Below, piece after piece: positions 4,871 through 6,119 of a DNA stretch of 6,119 bases. The position numbers were made by a program, and so were the translations under genes. The stretch spans positions 1-6,119 of the forward strand of contig JAHECM010000182.1 in NCBI GenBank assembly GCA_024641725.1, read 5' to 3'. Position 1 is the stretch's first letter; every line of letters starts with the position of its first letter. Source of the stretch: Limnohabitans sp. (GTDB lineage Bacteria; Pseudomonadota; Gammaproteobacteria; Burkholderiales; Burkholderiaceae_C). Under the pieces are notes generated by a model. That model searched no databases. It worked only from the letters and a program-made list of their open reading frames with translations, and was not told the DNA's origin.

Positions 4871-5873
4871 CCTTCGCGTGGTACTGCGTTAGCCGTTCAA
4901 CTTCGTTGCGCGAGCCCAGCACAACGCTCACGCGTTCGTGCAGTTGCGTGGGTTGCATGTCCAAAATCCGTTGCTGGCCGTTGGTGGATGCGCCGCCCGC
5001 TTGCTCGATCAACCAGCTCATGGGATTGGCCTCGTACATCAGGCGCAGCTTGCCGGCTTTGTGCGGCTCGCGCTTGTCCCAGGGGTACATGAAGACGCCG
5101 CCACGGGTCAGGATGCGGTGCACGTCGGCCACCATGGAGGCGATCCAGCGCATGTTGAAGTTCTTGCCGCGTGGGCCTTCTTGGCCCAATAGGCATTCGT
5201 CGATGTAGCGGCGCACGGGCTCGTCCCAGTGGCGCATATTGCTCATGTTGATGGCGAACTCTTGGGTGTCGGCGGGCACTTGCACGTTCTCTTGCGTGAG
5301 GACAAAGGAGCCTTGTTCCCGGTCGAGCGTGAACATGGCCACGCCGTCTCCCACCGTGAGCACCAAGGTGGTTTGTGGCCCGTACACACAGTAGCCTGCA
5401 GCCACTTGTTGCTTGCCCGGTTGCAAGAAGTCTTGCTCGCTCACACCTTGGCTGCTTTCTGGCTTTTTGAGCACGCTGAAGATGGTGCCAATGCTGACGT
5501 TCACGTCGATGTTGGACGAGCCATCCAAAGGGTCGAACAGCAGCAGGTATTCGCCCTGCGGGTAGCGGTTGGGCACGGGGTGGATGGTGTCCATTTCTTC
5601 CGACGCCATGGCCGCAAGGTGGCCGCCCCATTCGTTGGCTTCGAGCAGCACTTCGTTGGCAATGATGTCGAGTTTTTTCTGGACTTCCCCTTGCACGTTT
5701 TCGCTCTCAGCGCTGCCCAGGACGCCACCCAGGGCGCCTTTGTTGACGGCGTGGCTGATGCTTTTGCAAGCGCGGGCCACCACTTCGAGCAGCAAACGCA
5801 AGTCGGCGGGGATCTTGCCTTTGCTGCGTTGTTGCTCCACCAGGTAGCGGGAGAGAGAGACTTTGCTGCTCAT
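4866..5873 (-). CDS. fbp: Fructose-1,6-bisphosphatase, class I
   Basis: This 335-residue cytoplasmic enzyme hydrolyses fructose 1,6-bisphosphate to fructose 6-phosphate, the committed step of gluconeogenesis. Family motifs run in order: NVQGEVQKKLDIIANE (59-74), the metal-binding SEE at 91-93, FDPLDGSSNIDVNVSIGTIFSV (113-134), QVAAGYCVYGP (156-166), RWIASMVADVHRIL (242-255), and GKLRLMYEANPM (274-285), whose Glu281 matches a metal ligand. Length and motif order match Escherichia coli Fbp closely, and no disruption is seen. Two in-frame ATGs occur, at 5879 and 5873. ATG 5873 is chosen because GAGG (5884-5881) lies 7 nt before it but only 1 nt before the upstream ATG. It follows pepN by 15 nt and probably shares its transcript; tRNA-Thr follows 13 nt later. 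Confidence 0.97.
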   Translation of the reverse strand: MSSKVSLSRYLVEQQRSKGKIPADLRLLLEVVARACKSISHAVNKGALGGVLGSAESENVQGEVQKKLDIIANEVLLEANEWGGHLAAMASEEMDTIHPVPNRYPQGEYLLLFDPLDGSSNIDVNVSIGTIFSVLKKPESSQGVSEQDFLQPGKQQVAAGYCVYGPQTTLVLTVGDGVAMFTLDREQGSFVLTQENVQVPADTQEFAINMSNMRHWDEPVRRYIDECLLGQEGPRGKNFNMRWIASMVADVHRILTRGGVFMYPWDKREPHKAGKLRLMYEANPMSWLIEQAGGASTNGQQRILDMQPTQLHERVSVVLGSRNEVERLTQYHAKV

Positions 5874-5880
5874 GTTCATT

Positions 5881-5884
5881 CCTC
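5881..5884 (-). promoter_or_regulatory. Ribosome binding site deciding the fbp start
   Basis: The minus strand reads GAGGAATGAACATG. GAGG is 7 nt from the second ATG (5873) and only 1 nt from the first (5879), so initiation is expected at the second. The site sits in the 15-nt gap after the pepN stop. Confidence 0.7.
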
Positions 5885-5888
5885 GGGT

Positions 5889-6119
5889 TCAGGTGCTGCT
5901 CAAGGCGCGGCTGATGACTTCGCGCACATCGTTGCTCAAGTCGGCTTTGCCGGCCACGCGCTCGACAGCGACTTTGGCCGCGCTGCGGTAGGGTTCGGCC
6001 AATCGGCTCCAACGGTCCATGGCGCGCGCCAAGCGGGCGGCCACTTGCGGGTTGATGGCGTCCAGCGCCAGCACCTGTTCGCTCCAATACACATAGCCGC
6101 CCGCATCGGCGCGGTGAAA
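5889..6119 (-). CDS. pepN: Aminopeptidase N (M1 family), C-terminal fragment
   Basis: Seventy-six residues are visible, open to the window edge, so the gene starts to the right, outside the window. The fragment starts FHRADAGGYVYWSEQV, then LDAINPQVAARLARAMDRW, and ends DLSNDVREVISRALSST. This resembles the extreme C-terminal alpha-helical domain of bacterial PepN: NPQVAARL, then a basic helix, then LS.(D/N)..E.IS.AL. The zinc site (HEXXH) and catalytic domain lie outside the window, so activity cannot be judged. PepN is a cytoplasmic metallo-aminopeptidase involved in peptide turnover. It ends 15 nt before fbp on the same strand, consistent with a pepN-fbp operon. Confidence 0.9.
   Translation of the reverse strand, partial: FHRADAGGYVYWSEQVLALDAINPQVAARLARAMDRWSRLAEPYRSAAKVAVERVAGKADLSNDVREVISRALSST

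Noticed and set aside
1..6119. A mobile element, CRISPR array or defence island
   Set aside because: No transposase, integrase, cas gene, regularly spaced repeat or attachment-site duplication was found around the tRNA. The NYN protein alone does not support a defence system.

Overview
The window is GC-rich, densely packed and IS-free. Its gene content (a Bug-type tricarboxylate binding protein, a BKACE enzyme, and pepN next to a class I fructose-bisphosphatase) points to the chromosome of a betaproteobacterium, most likely Burkholderiales in or near Comamonadaceae. This placement rests on gene content and protein style, not on a database search.

Layout. (1) Positions 1-723, + strand: the 3' part of a gene that looks like a NYN-domain (PIN-like nuclease fold) protein. 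(2) Positions 730-3568, - strand: a tight three-gene unit read right to left: a 3-hydroxyacyl-CoA dehydrogenase family protein, a beta-keto acid cleavage enzyme (BKACE, DUF849) and a periplasmic Bug/TctC solute-binding protein. The NYN gene and the Bug gene converge, with stop codons 6 nt apart inside one small hairpin. (3) Positions 3569-3632: a short AT-rich divergent control region with two overlapping promoter-like sequences and a TGATCA-N7-TGATCA dyad. (4) Positions 3633-4595, + strand: a LysR-type regulator divergent from the catabolic unit. (5) Positions 4551-4733, - strand: a possible 60-residue membrane protein, tail-to-tail with lysR. (6) Positions 4738-4852: tRNA-Thr(CGU) on the - strand with a strong intrinsic terminator. 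(7) Positions 4866-6119, - strand: fbp and the 3' end of pepN, 15 nt apart and probably co-transcribed.

How the genes may work together. The central block reads as a small LysR-controlled catabolic cassette. The Bug protein would capture an organic acid in the periplasm. The dehydrogenase would oxidise a 3-hydroxy acid (or its CoA thioester) to the 3-oxo form. The BKACE would use acetyl-CoA to split the 3-oxo acid into acetoacetate and a new acyl-CoA. The substrate cannot be read from the sequence. The right-hand block is housekeeping: gluconeogenesis (fbp), peptide turnover (pepN) and translation (tRNA-Thr).

I see no CRISPR array, insertion sequence, phage gene or recognisable defence system. 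The points most worth checking are the overlapping divergent promoters with a nearly leaderless lysR transcript, the undefined substrate of the BKACE cassette, the hairpin shared by the two convergent stop codons, and the small membrane-protein ORF behind the tRNA terminator.
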